Assembly (NCBI RefSeq): GCF_017355915.2
Contig: NZ_JAFEUV020000011.1
Span: forward strand, 124,001 to 188,000
DNA length: 64,000 bases
Source: Telluribacter roseus
GTDB lineage: Bacteria > Bacteroidota > Bacteroidia > Cytophagales > Spirosomataceae
Reading direction: 5' to 3'
The notes under the pieces were generated by a model. It had not been told where the DNA came from. It did no database searches and worked only from the letters and a program-made list of their open reading frames with translations. A program made the translations under genes and the position numbers. Shown piece by piece: positions 47,276-58,300 of the stretch. Positions within the stretch are counted from its first letter, which is position 1; each line of letters starts with the position of its first letter.

Positions 47276-47860
47276 ATGAGGAACAAAATAAAGAGGCAAG
47301 TGCGAGTAGCCCGGTATGTATTTTACAAAGAAACACTGATTGATTCGAGAGAGCATTTCTGGACTTTTATAGGATCTTTTACCGGAATAGGGCTTATTGG
47401 CTACCTCAGCAGTTTATACTTTACCTCTAATGACAACCTTTTCCTGATTGGTTCATTTGGAGCATCATCGGTACTGATTTATGGTAGTATCAATAGCCCC
47501 CTGGCTCAGCCCCGTAATCTGATAGGCGGCCATGTACTCAGTGCCATCATAGGAGTGACTATTCACAAATTATTCCCCCATGAAGCGTGGCTCTGTTCCG
47601 CTCTGGCTGTTTCCCTGTCCATTGTAGTCATGCAAGCTACCAAAACCCTGCATCCCCCCGGAGGAGCCACAGCCTTGATCGCCACCATTGGATCAGAGAA
47701 GATCAAAAGCCTGGGATATGTGTATGTACTTAGTCCGGTTCTTACAGGAGTTCTGATTCTGCTGATGGTAGCTCTTATTTTTAATAATGCAACCTCGCAC
47801 CGGAGTTATCCCAAAAACAAGAACTGGTACAAAAGGTGGATGCCGAAGTATAACAGATAA
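47276..47860 (+). CDS. HPP-family integral membrane protein
   Basis: 194 residues with about four hydrophobic segments (30-48, 55-70, 85-98, 105-121, 145-168) and the defining HPP motif at 126-128 in LHPPGGATALIA. Members include a plastid nitrite transporter, but bacterial roles are mostly unproven. The tail is basic (NKNWYKRWMPKYNR). It stands alone, convergent with the GH36 gene, and shares the terminator that follows. Confidence 0.92.
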   Translation: MRNKIKRQVRVARYVFYKETLIDSREHFWTFIGSFTGIGLIGYLSSLYFTSNDNLFLIGSFGASSVLIYGSINSPLAQPRNLIGGHVLSAIIGVTIHKLFPHEAWLCSALAVSLSIVVMQATKTLHPPGGATALIATIGSEKIKSLGYVYVLSPVLTGVLILLMVALIFNNATSHRSYPKNKNWYKRWMPKYNR

Positions 47861-47878
47861 TATCAAATATATCTATAG

Positions 47879-47918
47879 CCCAAAGAGCTACTCCGGTTGG
47901 AGTAGCTCTTTGGGTTTT
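47879..47918. terminator. Bidirectional terminator between HPP and GH36 genes
   Basis: A perfect 16-bp stem (47879-47894 with 47899-47914, loop GGTT) followed by TTTT. Confidence 0.92.
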
Positions 47919-47936
47919 GTAAGTATATCAACAAGG

Positions 47937-50168
47937 TTACTTCGCCTCCGTTACTTCCAGAATTACACTGGCCCGACGTGCATTTACCCCCGGATTAAAT
48001 CCGATGGTCATGAGGTAGTCGCCTGAGTAGCTTGTGTCGCCGGTAATGGATGACTTAGTACCCGGATACAGGTTTATTTCCTTTACCCGGTACTTCTTAT
48101 CCGGATCAAGGCCATTCAATTTTATGGGTGAAAGGGTACCAGCTCCGTACCGGTTTGATACCAGGTAGTTGAACATAACCGCTCTGTCACGGCTGTCATT
48201 CACGTACATGAGTGAAGCATAATCATTATCACGCGGACTGGCCAATCGGTACAGGTCGCCATGCCATACAACATCATTGATGGTTTTGTAGGTACTTACC
48301 GCATTCTGACAAAATTCCAGATCTTTTTGATTCAGCTCACTTACCACAATATCAAAGCCTAGTTTACCCATCATAGCTACATCCGTCCGGAACTTGATAG
48401 GCTGCTTGCCCCAGTCCGTAACGTGGTTGTCGTGGGTAATGGCGGGGAAGAAGTAGGAGTACTCCCACTGTATAAAAATCCGCTCGAGGGGATCGGTATT
48501 ATCACTCAGCCAGAACTCGGTAAAGTACTTCAGAGCCGCGTAGTCAACCCGGCCACCACCACCGGAGCAGAGCATCATGGGGAGGTCGGGGTACTTGGCC
48601 CGGAAGCGTTCAAGTACCTTGTATAGTCCTCGAACGTACTCTACGTACAGGTGCGATTGCTTGTCTTTGAGGTACTGCGAATGCGCATTATAGATCACCG
48701 CGTTACAATCCCACTTGAAGAAAGCCACATTGGGATTTTTGGTCATGATATTATCCAGTACTCCGAATACAAAGTCCTGTACCTGCGGATTGCTCAGATC
48801 CAGCACCAGCTGGTTGCGGTACAGATGTTCGGGCCGGTTGGGCTGGCGTATAACCCACTCCGGATGTTTTTCGTACAATTCGCTCTTTGGGTTTACCATC
48901 TCGGGCTCTACCCATATTCCAAACTTCACCTGGTTGTTCTGTGCTTCCTTGACCAGGTAACCGATCCCATGCGGGAGTTTCTGTACGTTCTCCTGCCAGT
49001 CACCCAGGCCAGCGTTATCACCATTGCGCGGGTACTTGTTGCCAAACCAGCCATCATCCAGCAGGAACATATCTACGCCCAGCTTTTTAGTATCCTTGAT
49101 GAGTTCAGCCAGCTTGGTTTCGTTGAAGTCAAAGTAGGTAGCCTCCCAGTTGTTCAGAAGCGTCAGTCGTGAACCATTGCCCTGCATGACGCGGTACTTG
49201 CGCGCCCAGCGGTGCATGTTACGGCTGGCATCACCCTTACCCTTATCCGAGTAGGTATATACAAAAAGGGCGGTAGTAAACTCATGCCCTTTCCCGAGTA
49301 CATATTCGGACGCAAATGGATTGATACCGGCTATCACACGGAGGTTATTCAGGGGGTCCACCTCCAGGTCAACCCGGAAGTTACCCGACCACTCAACCGA
49401 TCCGTATAGTACCCGGCCTTCGTCTTCGGAAGCAGGTTTATCCAGCGAAACCATGAAGGTAGGTGGCTGATAGAGATTGGCGCGAGTCCCCAGCTTGGAA
49501 TCCAGTACCTTGATACCCGAAGTCAGGCGTATCTCTTCGGGCTGCATCTCCTTGGCCCAGTCGCCGTGGTAATGGTTTAGGTAGTAATCCTTAGCCGACA
49601 CGTAGAGGTTGGCCGAGGCGTATTTATGCAGCGTCACGTTGCCCTTCTCATTGTTTTTAATCACCGACCACTGCTCGATCACATCCTCCTCCGCGTATAC
49701 CTTAATGAAAAGGGTCACATCCAGGGCATAGGCCGGATCACGAAGCAGGATGCTGGTGGTAGATACATTGTTATCGGTTTTCTGTACACTATGGCTTACG
49801 TACTGAAGATCCAGGGAGGTGTTGCCGTCGGTATGCGTTACCCGAATGGCCGGCTCAACCAGGTTACGCGAGCCACTGGGGGTATAGACGGAGTTAAGAA
49901 TACCTGAATAATCATCCCCGCGACGCGACATAGCGGGAGCATGCAGGTACTCAGAGCTATTCTTCAGCTTAGTACCAAAATGAATAATGCCTACCCGCTT
50001 ATCATTCCCCACCTGCAGGGCCAGCCCATAGCGCTTCGTTTCGATGGGAATGACCGAAGTAGGTTGAGCAAAAGCGGTACCTGCGAGTGACGTAATCATT
50101 AGGATCAACAACCATTTGAACGTGTGTCTGACTTTCCTCAATGAAAGCCTGCCTGATATACTATACAT
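47937..50168 (-). CDS. Secreted alpha-galactosidase, GH36
   Basis: 743 residues with a signal peptide (about 1-35, TSLAGTAFAQ) and a melibiase (beta/alpha)8 barrel: LDDGWFGNKYPRNGD, WVEPEMVNP, nucleophile Asp487 in FFKWDCNAV, and the acid/base SDNTDP at about 556-561. It hydrolyses terminal alpha-galactose, for example from raffinose-type or galactomannan sugars. ATG 50168 is chosen over an upstream TTG since the signal peptide follows. It is last in a minus-strand locus with FG-GAP, SusD and SusC genes, although 336 bases separate it from the FG-GAP gene. Confidence 0.95.
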   Translation of the reverse strand: MYSISGRLSLRKVRHTFKWLLILMITSLAGTAFAQPTSVIPIETKRYGLALQVGNDKRVGIIHFGTKLKNSSEYLHAPAMSRRGDDYSGILNSVYTPSGSRNLVEPAIRVTHTDGNTSLDLQYVSHSVQKTDNNVSTTSILLRDPAYALDVTLFIKVYAEEDVIEQWSVIKNNEKGNVTLHKYASANLYVSAKDYYLNHYHGDWAKEMQPEEIRLTSGIKVLDSKLGTRANLYQPPTFMVSLDKPASEDEGRVLYGSVEWSGNFRVDLEVDPLNNLRVIAGINPFASEYVLGKGHEFTTALFVYTYSDKGKGDASRNMHRWARKYRVMQGNGSRLTLLNNWEATYFDFNETKLAELIKDTKKLGVDMFLLDDGWFGNKYPRNGDNAGLGDWQENVQKLPHGIGYLVKEAQNNQVKFGIWVEPEMVNPKSELYEKHPEWVIRQPNRPEHLYRNQLVLDLSNPQVQDFVFGVLDNIMTKNPNVAFFKWDCNAVIYNAHSQYLKDKQSHLYVEYVRGLYKVLERFRAKYPDLPMMLCSGGGGRVDYAALKYFTEFWLSDNTDPLERIFIQWEYSYFFPAITHDNHVTDWGKQPIKFRTDVAMMGKLGFDIVVSELNQKDLEFCQNAVSTYKTINDVVWHGDLYRLASPRDNDYASLMYVNDSRDRAVMFNYLVSNRYGAGTLSPIKLNGLDPDKKYRVKEINLYPGTKSSITGDTSYSGDYLMTIGFNPGVNARRASVILEVTEAK

Positions 50169-50280
50169 TCCAAACAAGATTAAGTGGGTTTATACCCCGG
50201 AGTTTACAAAGTAAAATTCCTGCAATTTAACGGATTGTTTAGAAAGAGTAGCGGGTGGGGCATCAGTACGATCTAATATT

Positions 50281-50502
50281 GAAGCCATATTCTCACCTGG
50301 GATAGTAGGGCATAACGATGAACAAGAAGCCCTCTCCAAGCTGCCTCCCCGCACCCAGCAGGCTTACTACCTGAACCGGGAGCAGGGTATGACCTACGGA
50401 AAAGTAGCCGAACAGTTGGGTACTTCCATCAAAACCGTGGAGGTACAGATTGCCCGGGCTCTATCCATCCTGCGCCATGAGCTGGTGAGCTTTATGCACT
50501 AA
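50281..50502 (+). pseudogene. C-terminal remnant of an ECF sigma factor
   Basis: The frame is open to TAA 50500-50502 and encodes sigma region 4: EALSKLPPRTQQAYYL, MTYGKVAEQLGTSIKTVEV, ARALSILRHEL. The phrase KTVEVQIARAL is characteristic of the Bacteroidetes sigma factors that control SusC/SusD loci. Nothing resembling region 2 lies before it: the frame continues only about 85 bases into unlike sequence with no start. It is therefore a truncated relic, lying antisense to, and just beyond the end of, the FG-GAP gene. Confidence 0.75.
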
Positions 50503-50504
50503 CA

Positions 50505-53500
50505 CTACTTGCTGGCTATGACCCGCTGGATAGATGGCTTGTAGAGTTGTACCTGAAAGAGTTTGACCTTGTCTGAATTACGGGATACTACTATATACTT
50601 ATCATTCAGTACTACTATATCCTTACAGTCTCCTTCCGCTACAAATCCTGTTTTTAAATATAACTGGGGTGTAAAACCTCCCTTACTATCTCCTAGTAGT
50701 ACCAGTCCTACGAAAGCATCGTATCTACCCATTACAGGCTCGGTGCTGTAATCATTGCCTACCAGAAGTGCATCCGGATGACCATCATCATTTATATCTG
50801 TAACAGCTATACTCTGAATAGGAGCAAACTGAGCCAGCAGCGGTAGCTTTTTGATGGTGAACTTTCCTCCCCCCTGATTTTCAAGATAGATACTCTCCTG
50901 CCAATGAGCTTTTGCAGTAGCTGAGCTGCGGATTTGTTCCTCGTTAAGTATATCTTGGATGGTAGCTTTGGAGTAGTTGCCATACGATTGGAAACGGGAA
51001 CGCCAGGTAGGCAACTGCTCCATAAAAATATCACGACCAGCCATAGGTACCTCTTTGCCATTGGCCCAGTAAGCAGGAATAGCATCAAAGCTGCCATTAC
51101 CGTCAAAATCCTTTCCGTAAACGGTCAGAGGCTCTTTTTCCGAAAGTCTGAAACGGGTGTTCAATCCCAAATTACCCACCATGAAATCTATGTCGCCATC
51201 CTGATCAAAATCAGCTCCCCTGATACAGTTCCAGAATCCTTCGGTAGCTTTTAAATTATGCTCAAAGGGAGTAAGACTTCCTTTGTTGTTTTTGAAGATC
51301 CGGATGGGCATCATCTCACCCACTACGACCAGATCCACCCACTGGTCATTATCAATATCCACCCACTCGGCATCGGTCACCATGCCTGCTTTCCGGATAC
51401 TGGGTACGGTAGGGGTAATATCCGTAAAAATCCCTCCATCATTCCGGAGTACATACGAATTACCGGCTACCGGAAATTGGGAGGGGGTAAGCCGTCCCCC
51501 ACGGAACAGATCCAGGTCACCATCGTTGTCCATATCGGCGGCTTTGATACATGATCCGCTGTGACGGATGGTGGGTAAGCGGTTGGGAGCCAACCTAAAC
51601 CGGCCTTTACCATCGTTGAGGTAGAGCCTGTCCTGGAAGTACTGTGAGCCATCGGAGTACTCATTGGAGCCACTTACCAGGTAAAGATCCAGATCGCCAT
51701 CCTGATCCGAGTCAAACAGAAGTACTCCCACATCTTCTTCATTTTTGACAGAAGTGTGGTTGGTCAGCTTCTGGGGTGAGAAAGAGCCATTGCTGTTCTG
51801 TACAAAAAACTGCCCCTCATGCAGGTAAGAACCTCCAATAAATATATCATCCAGACCATCCCCGTTTATATCTCCTTTTGCCATTTTGGGCCCCTGCTGC
51901 GAGAACCTGTGCGGGAGCATCCGTTCATCGTAGTTGTAATCCAGATACGGCTCATCCAGGTGCGTATACTGAATAAGATCGAGCTCCTGTACAAAGGGTT
52001 GGGGTTCAGCAGGTACTTGCTTACCCTTAAATGTTGCATTTTTATAATCGAGTACCAGGTGCTGATTGGCATTGACCCTTTCAAGCCTCTGTGCTTTTCC
52101 ATCTGGCCAGTCGATCACCAATGAATCTATACGAGTAGATGTACCAAGCCCGAAGTAAAACCGGGGATCCACCGAGGAAGCATACCCACGTATCGGCTGC
52201 AGTACCTGCTTCTGCAACTTATCACTCGAATAAATAGTGACCGTGGCTCCCAGTCCAAAACGATTCAGGTCGGTTCCCTTCAGACTTAGCTGCAGGTAGT
52301 TCTTAGCCCTGGCATCATTCCGTAGTATGATTGCCTCTTCATTCACATTATTACTGACTATGTCTAAGTCACCGTCATTATCCAGGTCGGCATAGGTGGC
52401 ACCGTTGGACAGGGAAGGTACTTTACCTGACCACTCCTCCGTCACATCCTCAAAAGTCAGATCGCCCCTGTTGCGGTAGAAAAAGTTGGAGTTGTTCCAG
52501 GAGGGTAGCTCTTTAACTTTATCTGTAATGTACTTCCTGAATGCCTCCAGGGTTGCATTTTCGGGATTATAGGACTGGTTGTATTTGATAAAGTCCAGGT
52601 CCGTTACATCCCGTAGGTACCCATTGGTCACAAACAGGTCTTTATAACCATCACTATCAAAGTCAGCCAGTAACGGAGCCCAGCTCCAGTCGGTACGGTG
52701 GATCCCCGCCAGTTGACCAATCTCCGCAAACCTCACCTGTCCATCGGGAGCTTTACCTAGATTAAGCTGCAGCATATTCCGCATAAACTGGGGTTGAAAG
52801 CCTTCCCGCATTTCCGTCTCATATTGCAGGTAATGGCCCCCGCCCGACATCCGCTTAAACTGCTCATCAGACTGGGGCAGCATATCCAGCTGTACCACAT
52901 CCAGGAGGCCGTCGTTATTGAAGTCAGCTACCTCGTTACCCATACCAAACCGGCTGGTATGTTCGAAGTACTGTCCGGAAGCCTCGCTAAAGGTGCCGTT
53001 CTGGTTATTGATGTACAGGTGGTCGTTGGTCAGGAAGTCATTGGAAACCAGCACATCATCGTACCCATCCTGATTAACATCGGCGATAGCCAGCCCTAAG
53101 CCATAGCCGTCATGCAGGATACCCGCTTCGCGGCTGATATCGGTGAAGGTGTTATTACCATTGTTCCGGTATAGCTTATCCGGCGTCAGACCAGTTCCGT
53201 CGTTTATCACTTTTACAATTTTATTGGTATTACGTTCCAGAGCGCTGGTAGTAAGCAGGTATACATCCAGGTCCCCGTCTTTATCAAAATCAAAGAAAGC
53301 GGCATGATTGGTAAAAGTAGTATCGGCCAGCCCATACGATGCTGCTATCTCTTCAAATACCGCATTGCCTTTGTTAATGTATAGCTGATTGGCTCTGTCT
53401 TCTCCTCCGTAGTTACCCGACTTGCTCACGTATATATCCAGCAGGCCGTCCGCATTAATATCCGCCATTGTGACGCCCGTTGACCATCCCCTTTTGAGGA

Positions 53501-53807
53501 TGCCTGCCTGCTCAGTGATGTCTTCAAACTGGAGGTTACCCTTATTGATATACAGCCGGTCACCCACCATATTGCCGGTGAAGTACAGGTCAGGTAGTCC
53601 GTCGTTATTGATATCGCCGCAGGCTACCCCGGCTCCGTTATAAATGGGGTGAAAGTCGAATACATTATGATGATCATCTTCCCTGATGGTGTTCTGAAAC
53701 CTGATCCCGGTATGCGAAGAAGGTAACGAGGTAAATAAGGTATCGGTAGCCTTAGTACAAGACACCAAAGCAAGGAGTGATAAAAGCGGGTAGAGGGTGG
53801 ATCTCAT
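50505..53807 (-). CDS. FG-GAP/VCBS repeat lipoprotein with ASPIC/UnbV domain
   Basis: 1100 residues with a lipoprotein signal (Cys17 in LALVSCTK). At least twelve calcium-loop repeats of the D-x-D-x-D-G type are seen (GDINNDGLPD, DFDKDGDLDVY, DINGDGLDDI, DMDNDGDLDL, DINDDGHPDA), building a beta-propeller. An ASPIC/UnbV segment lies near 500-570 (YFGLGTSTRIDSLVIDWPDG). Such proteins are frequent in Bacteroidota glycan loci and are thought to bind glycans or partner proteins at the surface; the exact function is unknown. It starts 77 bases after the SusD gene, and so is probably in the same operon. Confidence 0.9.
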   Translation of the reverse strand: MRSTLYPLLSLLALVSCTKATDTLFTSLPSSHTGIRFQNTIREDDHHNVFDFHPIYNGAGVACGDINNDGLPDLYFTGNMVGDRLYINKGNLQFEDITEQAGILKRGWSTGVTMADINADGLLDIYVSKSGNYGGEDRANQLYINKGNAVFEEIAASYGLADTTFTNHAAFFDFDKDGDLDVYLLTTSALERNTNKIVKVINDGTGLTPDKLYRNNGNNTFTDISREAGILHDGYGLGLAIADVNQDGYDDVLVSNDFLTNDHLYINNQNGTFSEASGQYFEHTSRFGMGNEVADFNNDGLLDVVQLDMLPQSDEQFKRMSGGGHYLQYETEMREGFQPQFMRNMLQLNLGKAPDGQVRFAEIGQLAGIHRTDWSWAPLLADFDSDGYKDLFVTNGYLRDVTDLDFIKYNQSYNPENATLEAFRKYITDKVKELPSWNNSNFFYRNRGDLTFEDVTEEWSGKVPSLSNGATYADLDNDGDLDIVSNNVNEEAIILRNDARAKNYLQLSLKGTDLNRFGLGATVTIYSSDKLQKQVLQPIRGYASSVDPRFYFGLGTSTRIDSLVIDWPDGKAQRLERVNANQHLVLDYKNATFKGKQVPAEPQPFVQELDLIQYTHLDEPYLDYNYDERMLPHRFSQQGPKMAKGDINGDGLDDIFIGGSYLHEGQFFVQNSNGSFSPQKLTNHTSVKNEEDVGVLLFDSDQDGDLDLYLVSGSNEYSDGSQYFQDRLYLNDGKGRFRLAPNRLPTIRHSGSCIKAADMDNDGDLDLFRGGRLTPSQFPVAGNSYVLRNDGGIFTDITPTVPSIRKAGMVTDAEWVDIDNDQWVDLVVVGEMMPIRIFKNNKGSLTPFEHNLKATEGFWNCIRGADFDQDGDIDFMVGNLGLNTRFRLSEKEPLTVYGKDFDGNGSFDAIPAYWANGKEVPMAGRDIFMEQLPTWRSRFQSYGNYSKATIQDILNEEQIRSSATAKAHWQESIYLENQGGGKFTIKKLPLLAQFAPIQSIAVTDINDDGHPDALLVGNDYSTEPVMGRYDAFVGLVLLGDSKGGFTPQLYLKTGFVAEGDCKDIVVLNDKYIVVSRNSDKVKLFQVQLYKPSIQRVIASK

Positions 53808-53884
53808 GGTAGGTAGGGATCGTATCAAAGAAAGGCAGAAGAGTTACTTTCTGCCTTTCTGTTTATTACTTATAAGAGGAAATG

Positions 53885-55354
53885 CTACTTGGGATACTGA
53901 GTCAGGTTGGGCATTATTGATAATTCAGAAAGGGGTACCGGGAAATATTCATGGGTACCCTTCACAAAACCCTTTTTTCTGAGTACTTCCTCCGCTTTTC
54001 CCCAGCGTGACAGATCAAAGAAGCGGTGCCCCTCAAACATAAGCTCCAAACGACGTTCCAATCTAATAATATCGCGTAGGCTGGCCTGGCTGGTTTCGGT
54101 TACCGGCTGCAGTCCCGCTCTTTTTCGTACCTGATTGAGGGGTACCAGGGCATCCGCCCCCCGTCCCAGCTCGTTCAGGGCTTCTGCCTGATTAAGCAAT
54201 ACCTCACCAAACCGTATGATGGGTACATTGACATCAAAGTTATTGACATCATTGATGTCCCTGCCCTCCGGCAGAAACTTACGAACATTGGCATTATTGA
54301 AGAAAGTAGGTCGCATCGGTGGACTTGGGAAAGGCTTAGCTCCTTTACCATCCACATCGATCATATCGGCGGGTTGTGCGCCTGCTACCAGGATAGATTT
54401 TCTACGCTGATCGCCTTCGGGGAAGATGGTCGTAACTTCCTTACTGGGAGTATACCAGTTGGACCAGCCAATGACCGGGCTCCACATAGCGGCAATAGAG
54501 CTTTTGGTTTCAGCGTTCCAGTAGCCGGGAGCAAAACTCACCGACTGAAACTCCATCAAGGCCTCGGGGCTGTTTTCGGCCTTGCCATTGAACAGGGAGA
54601 TGTAGTCACTCACCAGGTTATACCGTCCCAGATCTACCACCTGCTTGGATGCGTCAGCCGCCTGCTGCCACTTGTTCTGGTACAAGTACACCCTTCCCAG
54701 AAAACCCAAGGCCGCTCCGCGGGTAACACGACCGATGGGGTTGCTTTCGGCAATGGGTAGATTGGGGATAGCGCTTGTCAGATCGGCTTCTATCTGCTTA
54801 TAAATCTCCGCTTTATCGGTTCGGGCCAGCTGACGGTACTCCTCCGGCTTCAGTACTTTGGTCATGAAAGGTACATCCCCGAAGGTGATCACCAGGTTCC
54901 AGTAGTACAGAGCCCGCAGGAAGGTTGCCTCCGCCAGGTACTGCTTTTTCAGCGCTTCATCCATGTTAATAGCGGGTACTTTTTCCAGAAAAGTGTTGGC
55001 TCTGAATATACCGGCGTAGCAGTCGTACCAGCGCGACCGGATAAAGGGATTATCGGGCAGCCAGCGGTAGTCACTCACGGCTTTGAAGTGAAAACCATAG
55101 TCTCCGTTATCACCCGTTTGTTCATCAATGTTATCCGACGAACTTTCACCCAATACAAATATGGATTCGCGGTAAACGCCCTTCCGGCTGATGGGGTCAT
55201 AGACTCCGGTAAGGGCTTGTTCGGCATCTTTGGCAGTCTTGTAGAAGTTCTCGTCAACGATGCCGTTTTTGAATTGCTTGGTCACAAACTCCTCATTGCA
55301 GCTTGCCAGGAGCATACCCACCAGTGCCAGCAGACAGTATTTTATTTTTTTCAT
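53885..55354 (-). CDS. SusD/RagB-family glycan-binding lipoprotein
   Basis: 489 residues; lipobox with Cys19 (GMLLASCNEE). SusD pattern: AEQALTGVYDP near 48, ATFLRALYYWNLVITFGDVP near 142, and C-terminal RFGEVLLNQAEALNELG and RRLELMFEGHRFFDLSRWG. It is the lid of the SusC channel encoded 19 bases upstream. The locus context (GH36) points to alpha-galactosides as ligand, which is inference. Confidence 0.95.
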   Translation of the reverse strand: MKKIKYCLLALVGMLLASCNEEFVTKQFKNGIVDENFYKTAKDAEQALTGVYDPISRKGVYRESIFVLGESSSDNIDEQTGDNGDYGFHFKAVSDYRWLPDNPFIRSRWYDCYAGIFRANTFLEKVPAINMDEALKKQYLAEATFLRALYYWNLVITFGDVPFMTKVLKPEEYRQLARTDKAEIYKQIEADLTSAIPNLPIAESNPIGRVTRGAALGFLGRVYLYQNKWQQAADASKQVVDLGRYNLVSDYISLFNGKAENSPEALMEFQSVSFAPGYWNAETKSSIAAMWSPVIGWSNWYTPSKEVTTIFPEGDQRRKSILVAGAQPADMIDVDGKGAKPFPSPPMRPTFFNNANVRKFLPEGRDINDVNNFDVNVPIIRFGEVLLNQAEALNELGRGADALVPLNQVRKRAGLQPVTETSQASLRDIIRLERRLELMFEGHRFFDLSRWGKAEEVLRKKGFVKGTHEYFPVPLSELSIMPNLTQYPK

Positions 55355-55373
55355 TACACAAGTCGATTTGCAG

Positions 55374-58300
55374 TTAGAAATTACATCTTACCCCCAATGA
55401 GGTAGTACGAGCCTGAGGATATAAATCCTGGTATACGCCGGCGATGGCACTGTTGTTACTATCCAGCCCCACCTCGGGATCTATACCCGAAAACTTCGTC
55501 CAGATAAAGGCATTCTGTACGGCCAGATACACCTGCAGACTCTGGACGGCCTTAACTGGAATCGTATAGCCCAGCTGGATATTGCGGAGCCGGACGTAAG
55601 AGCCATCCTCGATCAGGTGCGAGCCCAGACGCGTATTCGAGTTGGGATCAGTGATGATCGGGCGGGGAATGGTATTGCTGGTACCCGGTCCACTCCAGGC
55701 ATTGACCACGGTGGATGATTTATTGAAAGCCCTACCCGAAGACTCCAGGATAGAACGGGCTACGTTGAAAATATCATTGCCTTGTACACCGAAGAACTGC
55801 AGGTTCAAGTCAAAGCGCTTGTAGGAGAAGTTTCCTCCCAATCCAAAGGTAAACTTAGGATTAGGGTCTCCGATGATCGTTTTGTCCGCATCCGTGATCC
55901 GTCCGTCGCCGTTCAAGTCTTTGTACTTAAAGTCACCCGGGCCCGTACGGGCTACCTGATAGGGCGTTTCAGGATTGCCGTCTATACCATTCGCCGCATC
56001 TACCTCATCCTGATTCTGGAAAAGCCCCTCCGTCACCAATCCGTAGAATACCCCCAGGGGCTGTCCCACCCTGATTAGCGTCGAACCACCCGAACCGGAG
56101 TAGTTGAAGGGGAAGATGTCTCCTCTGGCTCCCAGTGATATCACCCTGTTGTTGAAAGTAGTCAGGTTGGCGTTGATGCTGTACTTAAATTCGCCCTGTC
56201 CCTTGCGGTAGTCCATGCTGAACTCAAACCCTTTGTTTCTGAACTCTCCTGTATTCTCAGTAACCGTACTCAGACCGGATACACCCGGCAGGTCAAGGGT
56301 CAGCAGCATATCCGTGCGGGTACGGTTAAAGTACTCTGCCGAGAAGCTGATGGCACCGTTCAAAAAGGATGCTTCAATACCGGTATTATATTCGGATACT
56401 GTTTCCCATTTGATATCCGGGTTGCCCAGGTCACCTAGCGCCGCTCCCAGTGAGGTAATGGCCGACTGGTTGCCAAAGGCGTAGTTATATCCCGACTGTA
56501 CCCGGGCCAGGTACCTGAAGTTACCAATGGCGTCCGAACCTACCTGACCGTATCCGGCTCTAATTTTCAAATTATCAAGGAAGGTAGTCTTGGGGAAGAA
56601 GGCCTCTTCAGATATCCGCCAGCCGGCCGAAATAGAGGGGAATACCCCGAACTTCTTATTAGGTCCAAACTTCGAGGACCCATCCCGGCGGATATTCATC
56701 GTCAGCAGGTACTTGTCATTGAAGTCGTACGTAAGTCTTCCAAAAACCGACGCCAGCGACTCCTCCGAAGAACCCGTACTGGTGTTGATAGACTTCATAC
56801 TCTGGCTGTTGATCTCGGTGAAAGCGTCGGTATCGTATCGGCCCGACTGGAAGTTGCCGCGGTACGAAAGATCCAGTGCCGTGGTACCTACCAGAGCTCC
56901 GATGTTGTGCTTGCCGAAGCTCTTGTTATAGAATAAGGTATTTTCCCAGATCCACTGCCGCGATATAGAGTTACCTACCGACAGGTTTGTCAGGCCTCCT
57001 GAATTGATCAATCCATACGACCAGATGGGGTCAAACCGGTAGTCATTCCCGAACATAAAGTTGGTAGAGAAGCTAGTCCGGAACCTGAGGTTCTTGATGG
57101 GCTCGTATTCCGCGTACAGGTTACCTATGACATCGTACGATTCATTGAGTACTTTGGGCCGCAGAACCTGTGCTATGAAGTTTTCTCTGCGCTCCAGGCG
57201 GGCATCGGTAGGACCGGCAAAGGTACCATCCTCATTGTAGACCGGCATGGTAGGTAGTGCCTGATACAAGTCAGTAAATGCACCGTGGATGAACCCACGG
57301 TTACCGGCACCGTTATCACGTCTGTCAATGCGGGAAAACATAAAGCTGTTGCCCACCTTGATCTTGTCATTGATTTGATTGTCTGTATTGATCCGGATAG
57401 ACATCCGCTCAAAGTGGGTTTTCAGCATCATCCCGTTATTCCGGAAATAATTGGCCGAGATGTAGTACTTGTTTCGGGCCGAACCACCTGCCAGAGATAT
57501 CTGGTGGTCCGTAATGGTACCTTGTTTGGTACCTGCCGATAGCCAGTCAGTACCCTCACCCAGTGATTGCGGATCAGGGAAAGGAGCGTTCTGACCAGCT
57601 GCCGTAAATGCCGCATTCATGTTTTGAGCAAACTCCATGGCATTCATGGGACGCGGCATCTTACGGGAAGGGTTCTGGAGGCCATAGTAGGTGGAATAGC
57701 TCACTTGTGGCTTACCGGTTGTCCCCCGTTTGGTCGTGATCAGTACTACCCCATTAGCCGCTCTGGCACCGTAGATAGCCGTAGAGGCCGCGTCCTTCAG
57801 GATATCAATGGACTCAATATCATTAGGATTGATATTAGCCAATGCGTTAGCATTTTCATTACTTCCCGGGTCCCTCTGTACACCATCGATGATGTAGAGC
57901 GGGTTGGAGTTATTGATGGCTCCCACTCCCCGTATACGTACTGAGATACCCCCACCAGGCTGGCCTCCGTTAGAAGTTACATACACTCCCGGCACCTTAC
58001 CCTGTAGGGCATTATCAAAGCTGGGTGATTGTACTCTGGCTATTTCAGCCCCTTTCAGGGATGAAATAGAGCCGGTAATATTACTTTTCTTTTGCTCACC
58101 ATAGCCCACTACCACCACTTCATTGAGTGTCTTATTATCTGCATCCAGCGTAACATTGATCTGAGAGCGATTACTAACAAGTACCTCCTGCGTCACATAC
58201 CCTATATAGGAGAATATCAGCGTGCCATTGTTGGGGGCGCTGATTGTGTAGGTACCTTCCGATCCGGTTATGACACCACGTTGGGTACCTTTTACCAGTA

